The notes below the pieces were generated by a model, which was not told the origin of the DNA, did not search any database, and saw nothing but the letters and a program-made list of their open reading frames with translations. Below, one piece after another: positions 34,223 to 43,531 of a DNA stretch of 64,000 bases. Position numbers and translations under genes: made by a program. The stretch comes from Odoribacter sp. AF15-53 (GTDB lineage Bacteria; Bacteroidota; Bacteroidia; Bacteroidales; Marinifilaceae): the NCBI RefSeq assembly GCF_003479425.1, contig NZ_QUHC01000005.1:310001-374000 (forward strand), given 5' to 3'. How positions within the stretch are numbered: the stretch's first letter is position 1; each line of letters opens with the position of its first letter.

Positions 34223-36214
34223 TCAGTTATTTTCTTCCGGGTATAAATACCAGTCTTTGTCTTGGTCTCCTTTGCTATCTGCCCATGATTTGAACTTTGG
34301 GTAGGATTTGTCAATGGATCGTCCCTCTATGGATATTTTGTAATCAATGGTCGGGAGATTGATGGCAAATGGATAAGCAATTTCGGTCATGTAGCAATTA
34401 ACGTACTTCCCTGATTTATCAATGTAGGTGTAGTCATCGTAACTGCCGAAATATAGTTTATTTACTAAAGAGGTCGGCTCGTGTTTCGGAAGGTGAACTT
34501 CTTTTCTCGGGTACCCCGGGATGAATGTTCCGACACAGATGAACGGGTTGTACGGGGGGAACAGGATAGTTTCTTCTGTCTCCGTGCCGTAGAATTCGGT
34601 GGTAACCGTGATATTTCTTCCTAAGGTAACATTGTGGATGTCATCGAAGAGCATGATGGTTGCTTTCTCTTGGTCGAGTTCCATGTTATTGGTTACTTTT
34701 GCCGTGGATGAACCGCCCTGGATGCTGATATTTTTTACTTGTGTGGCAGGAATTCCCAGTTGGTAACCGAAAGCGGCGGGGAAAGTTCCTCCTATGTTTA
34801 GAGGCGTGAAAACGTCTTCAATTTTAGTAACCTGATTGTTTTTGTTTTTTGTAATCGTGGAGTTGTACCGGATTACAACATCATTCATGTCATAGTCTCC
34901 CCGGCGTGGCCATAAGTCTTCGAATGCCAGGGTTCCTTTCTTGATGGTTGTTGTCGGGTCGTATTCTTCCGGTTTGGTCGGGGGTTTACTTGGATCGAAA
35001 ATAGCTTCATCAGGAGTGGCTTCGATATAAAAAAGGAGATCGTTATAATTTTTATTCCCTCCATCTTCGAATCCGACAACAACTTTGGAACTTTTTTCGT
35101 CATAAAGACTCACGCACGAAGATATTTCATTTTCGTTAAATTCTTGGTTTGAGAAAACAACTTTACCCCAGTTGCCATGTCCTTTGGGATTGATTTTCGG
35201 GGCTTTGTCTGCAGTACCCGCTTCAAATCCAGCCGGGAGAAGGAACCAGCCAATGGTGATTCCGGCCGGGAAGTTTTCACTAGCTTCGCTATTATATTCT
35301 GCTCCATAGTATTTCATTTTGATCTGATTTCCCGGTTGTAGGGGAGAATTCGTTTCATCACCTCCCAGGCAGCCTAGGATGGAACAGTTTGGCAGGGCTA
35401 TATATTTCGGCAGGGCCTCGAATTCTTCTTTCGTGAAGGTTTTGCCTGTCGGGTAATAATAATAACCCAGGGAGTTTTTCCAACTGGCCCATTCTCTCAC
35501 GAATATCAATGATATTTTTGCATTTTCAAGAACCTTGATATTCGAGACTTCTGTGGATATTGCGTAGGAGCTGTTATCTACGTTACCAGAAGGTAATGTT
35601 TTTTGTATCCTGTTAATCAGTCCATCGGGAATGATAGCGTCGTATTCGAGGTAGTTGGGTTTTCCCGTTTTGTCCCAGCTACCGATAGACCTTATGTTGT
35701 ATGGGTTATTCTTGTCAAAGGGTTCATTGAAAGTATACGAGTTATCTGCTCGGGAAAGACTTTTTTGTGTGAGTTGTCGTGAGGCGTATTCTTTCAGGTT
35801 GAAGTTGATGCCTGATGAAGTAACTTCTGCTTCTAAGCATCGGGGTAACCCGAATGCTTCCGAATAAATGTATACTTTCGAGGAAGCCGTCGGTAGGTTG
35901 ATGATGCCGGAGAATTGGCAATCATTGTCCGTGTACGCTTTAAATATGGCTTCTACACCCTCTTTCTTTACGATGTTATCTTCGGTGACGGTGACGGGAT
36001 CTTCCGTGTATATCTCGAACATCGCTTTGTAACCTTTTATTCCATAATCCACTTTTAGCGTGGTGTTGGTTGTCGTTGCGAAATCAAAAAGATCGGTCGC
36101 GCTTCCCTTGCCACTCATGGGATCGTAAACATCTTTTTTCGTGCAATCAGTGAATAATAGTATGCATGCAATAAAACGTAAAACATGCACGCCTTGCCTC
36201 CAGGAATTTTTCAT
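34223..36214 (-). CDS. LruC domain-containing lipoprotein
   Basis: A 663-aa surface or periplasmic lipoprotein; the start at 36214 gives the lipobox LFTDC (Cys 24), while the longer frame adds seven unlikely residues. About residues 335-395 resemble DUF4114 (VVGFEDGGNKNYNDLLFYIE). The LruC hallmark, TLAFEDLWPRRGDYDMNDVV, lies near 430, followed by a DUF4842-type region to the end (GGTFPAAFGYQLGIP; LPKHEPTSLVNKLYFGSYDD). The Asp-rich motifs suggest Ca2+ binding. The family's function is unknown. It stands alone, with a terminator downstream. Confidence 0.85.
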   Translation of the reverse strand: MKNSWRQGVHVLRFIACILLFTDCTKKDVYDPMSGKGSATDLFDFATTTNTTLKVDYGIKGYKAMFEIYTEDPVTVTEDNIVKKEGVEAIFKAYTDNDCQFSGIINLPTASSKVYIYSEAFGLPRCLEAEVTSSGINFNLKEYASRQLTQKSLSRADNSYTFNEPFDKNNPYNIRSIGSWDKTGKPNYLEYDAIIPDGLINRIQKTLPSGNVDNSSYAISTEVSNIKVLENAKISLIFVREWASWKNSLGYYYYPTGKTFTKEEFEALPKYIALPNCSILGCLGGDETNSPLQPGNQIKMKYYGAEYNSEASENFPAGITIGWFLLPAGFEAGTADKAPKINPKGHGNWGKVVFSNQEFNENEISSCVSLYDEKSSKVVVGFEDGGNKNYNDLLFYIEATPDEAIFDPSKPPTKPEEYDPTTTIKKGTLAFEDLWPRRGDYDMNDVVIRYNSTITKNKNNQVTKIEDVFTPLNIGGTFPAAFGYQLGIPATQVKNISIQGGSSTAKVTNNMELDQEKATIMLFDDIHNVTLGRNITVTTEFYGTETEETILFPPYNPFICVGTFIPGYPRKEVHLPKHEPTSLVNKLYFGSYDDYTYIDKSGKYVNCYMTEIAYPFAINLPTIDYKISIEGRSIDKSYPKFKSWADSKGDQDKDWYLYPEENN

Positions 36215-36369
36215 ATCATTTAGTATTAAATACACGGGATAAAGATATGAATAATTATTTGCATATTGACCTATATAGCATTATTTTGGTTAAATATATT
36301 TTTGTCAAAAGAAAAGAGATTATAAAGCAAATATAATAGATCGGGAGAATAGTTTTACGCTTCTTTTTA

Positions 36370-36377
36370 TACTTTTG
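36370..36377 (+). promoter_or_regulatory. Possible -7 element for the C1 peptidase gene
   Basis: TACTTTTG, a TAnnTTTG match, 36 nt before the start codon. No clear -33 partner. Confidence 0.4.
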
Positions 36378-36412
36378 TGAAGGACATAAAAATCATTAAC
36401 AATACGAGAGAT

Positions 36413-37612
36413 ATGAAAAAAGTAGTATTTATTTTATTTGCTTTTATTTTGACAGGTACGATGGTGTCGCGGGCGCAGGATACGATAAAGCCTGTCGGAT
36501 ATAAATTTACGGATATCAAGAGGTTACCGGCAACTTCGATAAAGGATCAGTATCGTTCGGGAACTTGCTGGTCGTGGTCGACATCGTCTTTTCTGGAATC
36601 GGAGATGATGAGATTGGGGAAGGATTCGGTGAATCTTGCCGCCATGTATTTCGTGAAACATGCTTATTCCGACAAGGCCGAGAAATACGTTCGTTTGCAT
36701 GGCGTGTTGAATTTCGCCGTGGGGGGAGGTTCCTCGGACGTGACGAACATGGCCGCGAAATATGGGATCGTGCCTCTTGATGTGTTTCGTGGTTTGAATT
36801 ACGGGGAGCCGAATCACGTTTTCGGGGAGATTGATGCTGTTTTGAAAGCATACGTGCAGGCGGTGGTCGAGAATAATAACAAGCGACTGAGTACGGCCTG
36901 GAAGAAAGGGTTTGATGCTATTCTGGATGTTTATCTTGGCGAGGAGCCAGAGAAGTTTGAATACAAGGGGAAAGAATATACTCCTAAAACGTTTGCCGAC
37001 GAGGTGGTCGGCTTGAACATGGATGATTACGTGAACCTGACGTCATTCACGCATCATCCTTTCTATACGCAGTTCGCGTTGGAGGTCGAGGATAATTGGA
37101 CTTGGGACAAGGCTTATAATCTCCCGCTGGAAGAGTTGATGCGTGTGATGGATAACGCTATTGATAACGGGTATACTTTCGTGTGGGGAGCCGACGTGAG
37201 CGAGAAGGGATTTGCCACGAAGGATGCGGGTGTTGCCGTGATCCCTACAACGGATACAAAGGAGATGAACGGGGCGGAGATTGCTAAATGGGAGAAATTA
37301 CCCAAGGAACAGCAAACAACGGATGCCTTTAAACAAGGTCCGGCACCGGAGAAAACGATAACTCAGGAGATGAGACAAGAGGAGTTCGATCGCTACCAAA
37401 CGACGGACGATCACGGGATGCATGTCATCGGTAAGGCTGTTGACCAAAATGGTACTCCTTATTTTATCGTGAAGAATTCCTGGAATAAGTATAACAAGTT
37501 CGGGGGGTATTTTTACGTGTCTTATCCATACGTGGCCTTGAAGACAATGGATATCATGGTGCATAAAAATGCGATACCGAAGGATATACGGAAGAAGTTA
37601 GGGATTAAATGA
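36413..37612 (+). CDS. Exported C1 family peptidase (aminopeptidase C / bleomycin hydrolase-like)
   Basis: A 399-aa papain-fold cysteine peptidase. The start at 36413 yields a signal peptide (MKKVVFILFAFILTGTMVSR-A), so the enzyme works outside the cytoplasm, unlike classic PepC. The catalytic Cys is in QYRSGTCWSWSTSSFLESE, the His in TDDHGMHVIGKAVDQNG, and the Asn in FIVKNSWNKYNKFGGYFYVS. It may process peptides in the periplasm. Its neighbours (LruC lipoprotein, dlt-like operon) give no functional hint. Confidence 0.92.
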   Translation: MKKVVFILFAFILTGTMVSRAQDTIKPVGYKFTDIKRLPATSIKDQYRSGTCWSWSTSSFLESEMMRLGKDSVNLAAMYFVKHAYSDKAEKYVRLHGVLNFAVGGGSSDVTNMAAKYGIVPLDVFRGLNYGEPNHVFGEIDAVLKAYVQAVVENNNKRLSTAWKKGFDAILDVYLGEEPEKFEYKGKEYTPKTFADEVVGLNMDDYVNLTSFTHHPFYTQFALEVEDNWTWDKAYNLPLEELMRVMDNAIDNGYTFVWGADVSEKGFATKDAGVAVIPTTDTKEMNGAEIAKWEKLPKEQQTTDAFKQGPAPEKTITQEMRQEEFDRYQTTDDHGMHVIGKAVDQNGTPYFIVKNSWNKYNKFGGYFYVSYPYVALKTMDIMVHKNAIPKDIRKKLGIK

Positions 37613-37656
37613 TTTTAGATTTTAGATTCCGGCCGCACGAGGCCGATCTTATTTAG

Positions 37657-37718
37657 TGATTTCGGATGGAGTGATTGCAAGAGAAGTTTTGGGTTTGGAA
37701 TCACTCCATCCGAAATCA
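37657..37718. terminator. 20-bp perfect inverted repeat between convergent genes
   Basis: TGATTTCGGATGGAGTGATT (37657-37676) and its exact complement (37699-37718) enclose a 22-nt loop. The right arm overlaps the stop codon of the DltD-like gene. No long T run, so termination is possible but not certain; the arms also resemble the GAATCCGAAATC tails of the dispersed repeats. Confidence 0.55.
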
Positions 37719-38735
37719 TTGAATCACTGAATTTTCATTTTTCTTGCCATAAACAATTTCCAGCAGGCGACGGCCCAGACAGGGGCGGTAGTGAGAGCCT
37801 TCGTAATAGTTCCGGATATCGTTCGTGTATTCGTTAATGCCTGAGAAGTCAAACACGTTTTCCTCTCCGAATATTTTCTTTAGTTCGGTAACATCGGAAG
37901 GGTTTATGCGTATTTGTTTGTATTCGGGACTGATGATGATTTTACAATTCGTGTGATGAGCCTGGAATACCTCGGCCATTTCCGATAATAGTTTTATTTG
38001 CGGTTTCATCAGTACTGGGGGGTATTCCTGATTTTTCCCGCGTCTGGGACGGAAGTTTCGTTTATTCTTTTCCCAGTATTTGTCCCCTAGTTGTTTGATC
38101 TCGTGTTCCCGCGGGCTCAAGACATCATTCGTGATTTTATTACGGGTATGTTTATCCGGGTTGACAATCCCTTTCATGTACGGGCGGTAATGTCGGCATA
38201 ACCGGTAATCCATGTAGGGAAGCATGAATTTTGGGTTGAAGAATCCCTGAACAAATTGGGACTGGAATTTGAATTTGCTCATCCCGCTCACTTCCGGGGG
38301 AAGCAGGTGCGTGTAGCCGGGAGATAGTTGATATTCCCGCAGCAGGGAAGGATCGACCACGAGCAGCACGTTGGCGATCGGGTTATTTTCTTTGTCAAGG
38401 GCCATGACTTTCCGGTGTACGGCTGCCAGACGTTGGGCGGTTCCGTATAGCCGGATGGCCTTACCCCCGTTGAGGTGTTTTTCCCAATCCCAGGTGTGGA
38501 ATGCCATGGTACAGGAGTTTCCAAGGATAAAAGAGTCAAAGTGCAGGGAATCCCTGAAGTGCTTGTAGGTTTTCCAGCCGATGTAATCTTCGTTCAGGAA
38601 GATCGGGTCGTTGTCATATTCTTTATATTCCCGTATTACTTTGAAAGGATCATCATAGAAATAGATTCCCGCCAGGATGAGGAAGGGAACGAGAAAGATG
38701 ACGCATTTTAATATAAATCCTTTAAAACTTCTCAT
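37716..38735 (-). CDS. DltD-like SGNH-type membrane-anchored protein
   Basis: A 339-aa protein with one N-terminal membrane helix (GFILKCVIFLVPFLILAGIYF) and an extracytoplasmic SGNH-like domain: the nucleophile region FILGNSCTMAFHTWDW and the C-terminal YYEGSHYRPCLGRRLLE, which supplies the likely catalytic His. I start it at MRSFKGF (38735), 2 nt after the MBOAT stop; the longer frame would run into that gene. In Gram-positives DltD helps move D-alanine from the DltB channel to teichoic acid. Here the acceptor in the Gram-negative envelope is unknown. Confidence 0.75.
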   Translation of the reverse strand: MRSFKGFILKCVIFLVPFLILAGIYFYDDPFKVIREYKEYDNDPIFLNEDYIGWKTYKHFRDSLHFDSFILGNSCTMAFHTWDWEKHLNGGKAIRLYGTAQRLAAVHRKVMALDKENNPIANVLLVVDPSLLREYQLSPGYTHLLPPEVSGMSKFKFQSQFVQGFFNPKFMLPYMDYRLCRHYRPYMKGIVNPDKHTRNKITNDVLSPREHEIKQLGDKYWEKNKRNFRPRRGKNQEYPPVLMKPQIKLLSEMAEVFQAHHTNCKIIISPEYKQIRINPSDVTELKKIFGEENVFDFSGINEYTNDIRNYYEGSHYRPCLGRRLLEIVYGKKNENSVIQ

Positions 38736-38737
38736 GG

Positions 38738-40177
38738 CTAAAACTGTAAATAGATAAAGTCTTCCGAACCGAATTGACCGAACAAGAATACGAGGATAAC
38801 AAATAGGTAGTAGATGCTCCAACGCACGACTTTACGGCATTGTCCCAATTCTTTTATCAGGTCTTTTTTCGACATGAAGTATTCGTACACGAAAAGCATC
38901 ACGACGGCAATTCCGGCAACGATACATTCGTGATCGGACATGCCCAGTCGTAATTCCTTGAAGGAGGAATTGACATGAAAGGATAGATTCCGGATCATGT
39001 ATCCCACTTCGGGAAGCGAGGAAATGCGGAAAAAGAGCAGGGAAAAGGCGAACAATAAATAAGTCCTGAGAATGGAGTAAACCCCGAACACGGACTTGCC
39101 GACCCTGTTTTCAACTTTATTCCGGTAGGCAACCGTCAGCATTTCGTAGCTGATGACGAGACCTTGGATTAAACCGTAGATGACGTAATTCCAACCGGCC
39201 CCGTGCCATATCCCTAGGATGATAAATGTGACCACGAGAGCGTAAATGATTCCCCACTGTCCCCAGTAACGCTTGCTGGCAGCGATGGGCTGATAGAGGT
39301 AGTCCCGAACCCAAAAAGAGAGGGACATGTGCCAGCGCCGCCAGAAGTCGGTAATCGTTTTGGCCACGAACGGGCGGTTGAAGTTGGGCGATAACTTGTA
39401 TCCGAACATCATGGCGCCACCGATGGCCATATCCGTGTAACCGGAGAAATCGGCGTAAAGCTCGATCGGGTACAGTAGTCCCGCGATTAACAGTTGTGCT
39501 CCTGAGGCATCATGCACGGAAGCGAAGATAGTATCGAGATGGGGGCCCAGACGGTCGGCGATGATAACTTTTTTCATCAGACCGATCAGTACGAGTTTTA
39601 ACCCATAGGTCACGGTGTCATAATCAAAGCGTTTTTCCAGTTTCAACTGGGGTAGCATGTCGAAGGCCCGTTCTATCGGTCCGGAGAGGAATTTCATGAA
39701 AAATAGCATGTAAAGCATGAAATCCGGCAAGCTGCGTTCCGGCTCCTCTTCTTCCCAGTACACGTCGATCAGATAGCCTAGGGCTTGAAAGGTGTAGAAT
39801 GAGATTCCGAGCGGGAAGAATACGGAGGTTATGGCTCCTTTCCAGTCGATGCCGAACCAACCGAGTAAGACGGCGATGTTTTCCCCGATGAAGTTGATGT
39901 ATTTGAATGATACGAGGAACAGGACAAGAAAGAGGATACCCCCGACGAAAACTCTTTTACGTTTGTTTTCTCCCTTTTGTGCCCCGATCCAACGTCCCCA
40001 GTAAAAGGTAATTGCGGAAATCAACGCGGCAATAATCAAGTACGCGATATTGAAGTATCCGACGAACACGCAACTCCCCAGCAGCAATACTATTTTCTGA
40101 TAGTTGCTTTTTACCGAGTAGAAGAGAATCAGACAACAGGTAAAGAGAACGACAAACGGTAAAGAGAGAAATGTCAT
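38738..40177 (-). CDS. dltB-like: MBOAT family O-acyltransferase (DltB/AlgI-like)
   Basis: A 479-aa multi-pass inner-membrane acyltransferase. Family signatures are FFPLGISFYTFQALGYLIDV, FWRRWHMSLSFWVRDYLYQP and LGIWHGAGWNYVIYG; the His of WHGAGWN is the expected catalytic residue. It is preceded by the carrier protein gene (3-nt gap) and followed 2 nt later by the DltD-like gene. AlgI-type O-acetylation of a polysaccharide is the alternative, but the carrier protein and ligase favour DltB-type transfer. Confidence 0.92.
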   Translation of the reverse strand: MTFLSLPFVVLFTCCLILFYSVKSNYQKIVLLLGSCVFVGYFNIAYLIIAALISAITFYWGRWIGAQKGENKRKRVFVGGILFLVLFLVSFKYINFIGENIAVLLGWFGIDWKGAITSVFFPLGISFYTFQALGYLIDVYWEEEEPERSLPDFMLYMLFFMKFLSGPIERAFDMLPQLKLEKRFDYDTVTYGLKLVLIGLMKKVIIADRLGPHLDTIFASVHDASGAQLLIAGLLYPIELYADFSGYTDMAIGGAMMFGYKLSPNFNRPFVAKTITDFWRRWHMSLSFWVRDYLYQPIAASKRYWGQWGIIYALVVTFIILGIWHGAGWNYVIYGLIQGLVISYEMLTVAYRNKVENRVGKSVFGVYSILRTYLLFAFSLLFFRISSLPEVGYMIRNLSFHVNSSFKELRLGMSDHECIVAGIAVVMLFVYEYFMSKKDLIKELGQCRKVVRWSIYYLFVILVFLFGQFGSEDFIYLQF

Positions 40178-40180
40178 AGG

Positions 40181-40423
40181 CTACTTCTTTTTAGCTTGGA
40201 TCGACGCGCACAGGTCTCCTACGTTTTTGAATTTCAGTATCTCACGTAAACCGAATCGAATGTCATAGTATTTTTCAATAGCAGTGATCAGTCTCATGTT
40301 CGTTAGGGAATCCCAACCGTCGACGTCCTTGGCGGTCGTTTCCCTGCCTAGGGTTATCGTGTCGTTTTTCAGTATTTCACGAAAGATCGTGTCCAGTTCT
40401 TTTAAAATGTCATCAATTTCCAT
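40181..40423 (-). CDS. dltC-like: Acyl/aminoacyl carrier protein (DltC-like)
   Basis: An 80-aa carrier protein. The phosphopantetheine attachment Ser lies in VDGWDSLTNMRLITAIEKYY. Short size and location between the adenylating ligase and the MBOAT gene identify it as the carrier that takes the activated group to the membrane transferase. Confidence 0.93.
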   Translation of the reverse strand: MEIDDILKELDTIFREILKNDTITLGRETTAKDVDGWDSLTNMRLITAIEKYYDIRFGLREILKFKNVGDLCASIQAKKK

Positions 40424-40434
40424 GGCTATCCTTT

Positions 40435-41922
40435 TTATATAAATGTCATTAATGCTTTCCGGTCTATCTTCCCGCTCGTGTTTAGCGGGAATTCTTCCAG
40501 AAGATGAATTTCTGTCGGTATCATGTAAGTCGGCAGGTGTTGTTTCAAGTGTTGTAACAGTTCATTCCGGTCACAGGCGGTTGAGCCGATAAACAGGTGA
40601 AGCTGGCAGCCCCCGTCTTCTGCTTTCTTGGGAACGACAACGGCGTTCGTCTCGTTTGGGAAGAATTTCTTGGCCCTGTATTCAATCTCGCTTAGTTCCA
40701 CCCGGAAACCTTGCACTTTTACTTGGTAATCTTTTCTACCGCGATAGATGATATCTCCGTCCGAGTCCACGTGACAGAGGTCCCCCGTTTTATAATATAT
40801 TTCTCCGTCTACACGGGCGAATACTTGTTCCGTCTTCTCCCGGTCTTTCCAGTATCCCGCCATGATCTGATCACCGCTTACCCATAGTTCACCTTGTTCT
40901 CCCGGGATGACAGGGTGGCCTTTTTCGTCCATAATGAGCGTTTCGATTCCCTCAAAGGGTTTCCCGATGGCAATCATGCCATTGTGGTGCTTGCAGTTTT
41001 CCCGGGGAATCAGGTAGACCGTGCAGTAAATCGTGGCTTCCGTGGGGCCGTAGAAATTCACGAATTCGGCGTTCGGGGCACATGGTCTGAAACGTTCGAG
41101 TAAATCGGCATTGGCGGCCTCGGCTGTCACGACGAGGAATTTCAATTTTGGAACATGAATCTCGTCGAAATAGGGTGATAAGAATTGTAACACGGAGGGA
41201 GGTATGGTCACGTGGGTTAATTCCTCGTCTTCCATTAACTCGTACACTCTCATGTATTTCAGTTTATCCGATCCTACCGTGTAGATGCAAGCCCCGAGCG
41301 TCAACGGGTAAAGGGTTGATACCACGGAAACATCGAAGGTCAATTCGAACATTTGCAGCATCCGGTCCGTCGGGCCCAGTCTCCAGTCCAGATGTCTGTA
41401 GGTCTCGTAGAAGGCATTCAGGTTCTTCCGGGTGATTTGTACGCCTTTGGGTACTCCGGTACTACCTGAAGTGAAAATGATATAGGCGTTGGTGTCTTCA
41501 TCGTGTTTGATATCAAGAAGATTTTTCCCCGGGGTGTCGTCCCGCAGTTCTAATGTTGAAATACATTTCATCCCGTCGGGGAGACTTTCCACGATCTCCG
41601 ACGGCGTACTGTGCAACACGATGTTCATTCCGGTGATTTCAGCGATCGTCCTGTTCCGGCTAGCCGGGTAGCTGGGGTGTAAAATAACGTAGGTCTTCCC
41701 CGATAACAATACGGCCAATATAGAGGCGTACGTTTCAATACGATCTTCCGCGACGATTCCGATGATGTCTCCCTGAGTCCCTTGCACCGAGGGCATGATC
41801 CCTTGTACACGGGCAAATACCTCTTTATAAGTATACGAGGTGCCGTCTATCACAAAAGCCGCATTATTCGGGTACTTTTTGTAGGCCCGAACGATGTCTT
41901 TAAGTATGTCCTTTCTATCCAT
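40435..41922 (-). CDS. dltA-like: AMP-forming ligase that loads the carrier protein (DltA-like)
   Basis: A 495-aa adenylation enzyme of the ANL superfamily. Core motifs: YIIFTSGSTGVPKGVQITRK (P-loop), VNFYGPTEATIYCTVY (A5), YKTGDLCHVDSDGDIIYRGR (A7/A8), VQGFRVELSEIE, and the C-terminal Lys in NTSGKIDRKAL. It activates a carboxylate, by analogy D-alanine, and transfers it to the DltC-like carrier 11 nt downstream. The amino-acid preference cannot be read from the sequence. First gene of a four-gene dlt-like operon. Confidence 0.9.
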   Translation of the reverse strand: MDRKDILKDIVRAYKKYPNNAAFVIDGTSYTYKEVFARVQGIMPSVQGTQGDIIGIVAEDRIETYASILAVLLSGKTYVILHPSYPASRNRTIAEITGMNIVLHSTPSEIVESLPDGMKCISTLELRDDTPGKNLLDIKHDEDTNAYIIFTSGSTGVPKGVQITRKNLNAFYETYRHLDWRLGPTDRMLQMFELTFDVSVVSTLYPLTLGACIYTVGSDKLKYMRVYELMEDEELTHVTIPPSVLQFLSPYFDEIHVPKLKFLVVTAEAANADLLERFRPCAPNAEFVNFYGPTEATIYCTVYLIPRENCKHHNGMIAIGKPFEGIETLIMDEKGHPVIPGEQGELWVSGDQIMAGYWKDREKTEQVFARVDGEIYYKTGDLCHVDSDGDIIYRGRKDYQVKVQGFRVELSEIEYRAKKFFPNETNAVVVPKKAEDGGCQLHLFIGSTACDRNELLQHLKQHLPTYMIPTEIHLLEEFPLNTSGKIDRKALMTFI

Positions 41923-42085
41923 AAATCATTCCGTTCTATATTCAATAGCCTATTTCACTGATAATCCCCTGTAGTGTGATTAAAATTTTCCTATTTTGTA
42001 GCCTTCTTGAATACAGTAACGGCACAAAATTAATTTTTTATCGCAAACATCCAATGTTATTATCTCTTTATATTTTAGGAAGTTT

Positions 42086-42093
42086 TATATTTG
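42086..42093 (+). promoter_or_regulatory. -7 element upstream of cbiA
   Basis: TATATTTG, 20 nt before the ATG at 42114. The implied short leader supports that start codon over the longer frame from 41976. Confidence 0.55.
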
Positions 42094-42113
42094 CGAATAA
42101 AAACAGGAAGAAA

Positions 42114-43421
42114 ATGCGAAAACCTATAATCATGATCGGGGCGGCAACTTCCGGGAGCGGGAAGACGACGTTCACGCTGGGGCTGTTGCGTTTGTTGAAA
42201 AATCGGGGGATGAAGGTGCAACCTTTCAAGTGCGGTCCCGATTATATCGACACGAAACATCACGCTATGGCCGCGGGGGAGGAGTCTGTGAATCTGGATA
42301 CATTTATGGCTTCCGGGAAGCACGTGAAGCAACTGTTTTCACGTTATGGGAATACGAGTGATATTTGTGTGGCAGAAGGTGTGATGGGATTGTTTGACGG
42401 GTACGATGGGATGAAAGGAAGTAGTGCGGAGATTGCCGGGTTGATCGGAATTCCGGTCGTGTTGGTGTTGAATGCGAAGTCCACGGCTTATTCCGTGGCT
42501 CCGGTGTTGTACGGGTTCAAGCATTTTTACCCGGGAATCCGGATCGTTGGGGTCGTGTTTAATTTCGTGGCCTCGGAAGCGCATTATGCTTATTTGCAGC
42601 AAGCCTGCGGGGATGCAGGAGTCGAGGCTTTGGGGTATCTCCCTAAAGATGATCGTATTGTTATCCCGTCCCGTCATTTGGGTTTGTCTATTGATGAATC
42701 GTTTTGTTTTGATGCTTTCGCCGACCGGGTGGCCGGGGTGGTGGATAAAACCGTGAATGTCGATCGGTTGCTGGAGTTGTGTACGGTTGATTTTCCTGTT
42801 TATGAAGAGAAGATGACAGATGTTTCTGAAAAGACGAGAATAGCCATAGCCCGGGATGAAGCTTTTAATTTTATGTACCGGGAGAACATCGAGGCGTTGA
42901 GACGGGAGGGGAAGGTCGTGTTTTTTAGTCCTTTGCGGGATGAAGTGTTGCCGGAAGCAGATTTCTTATATTTGCCGGGAGGATATCCCGAACTGTATTT
43001 GTCGGAATTGTCGGCAAACGGGAAGATGCGGTCTGCGATCCGGGAATATTGTGAGGCTGGGGGACACGTTTTAGCGGAATGTGGCGGGATGATGTATTTA
43101 TGTGACAGTATTACGGGGAATGACAGTAAAGAGTACCCTATGGTCGGCGTGTTGAAACAGCGGGCAACGATGGAACAAATGAAGCTGAAACTAGGGTATC
43201 GGGAAGTTCGTTTTGAAGATCAAGTCGTACGGGGCCACGAGTTCCATTATTCGCGGGTGTTGCCGGGAGATCATCCTTTATCGACGATAGGTAAGGTGTA
43301 TAACGCCAAGGGTATTGAGGTAGATACGTTGATATTCACGTATAAGAATGTGTTGGCAAGTTATATCCATTTTTATTGGGGGGAGATCGGGATCGGTTAT
43401 TTCCGGGAGAAGGTAAAATGA
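42114..43421 (+). CDS. cbiA: Cobyrinic acid a,c-diamide synthase
   Basis: A 435-aa enzyme that amidates side chains a and c of cobyrinic acid using glutamine and ATP. The N-terminal dethiobiotin-synthetase-like ATPase has the P-loop GAATSGSGKTTFTLGLL and CAVE-type motif (VAEGVMGLFDGYDG). The C-terminal class I glutaminase domain has the Cys in LAECGGMMYLCDS and LPGGYPELYLSEL. I start it at MRKPIIMIG behind an AGGAAG site and a nearby -7 box. It stands apart from the other B12 genes, next to the dlt-like operon and a ferritin. Confidence 0.94.
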   Translation: MRKPIIMIGAATSGSGKTTFTLGLLRLLKNRGMKVQPFKCGPDYIDTKHHAMAAGEESVNLDTFMASGKHVKQLFSRYGNTSDICVAEGVMGLFDGYDGMKGSSAEIAGLIGIPVVLVLNAKSTAYSVAPVLYGFKHFYPGIRIVGVVFNFVASEAHYAYLQQACGDAGVEALGYLPKDDRIVIPSRHLGLSIDESFCFDAFADRVAGVVDKTVNVDRLLELCTVDFPVYEEKMTDVSEKTRIAIARDEAFNFMYRENIEALRREGKVVFFSPLRDEVLPEADFLYLPGGYPELYLSELSANGKMRSAIREYCEAGGHVLAECGGMMYLCDSITGNDSKEYPMVGVLKQRATMEQMKLKLGYREVRFEDQVVRGHEFHYSRVLPGDHPLSTIGKVYNAKGIEVDTLIFTYKNVLASYIHFYWGEIGIGYFREKVK

Positions 43422-43531
43422 CAGTTTGTCTTGTGGCAAGTTAAAAATGACAGTATATTAAAATGGCATGTAAATTGTTTTTTACTGTATAAAAAGAAAG
43501 ACAAATAATAATGATTTAATAATCAATAATT

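Noticed and set aside
41976..42113. Upstream extension of cbiA
   Set aside because: It covers a promoter-like TATATTTG and does not resemble the family; the P-loop region starts right after the Met at 42114.
43422..43531. Regulatory site (Fur or redox type) upstream of ferritin
   Set aside because: There are short repeats (ATGACAGT twice) but no match I can defend to a known operator.
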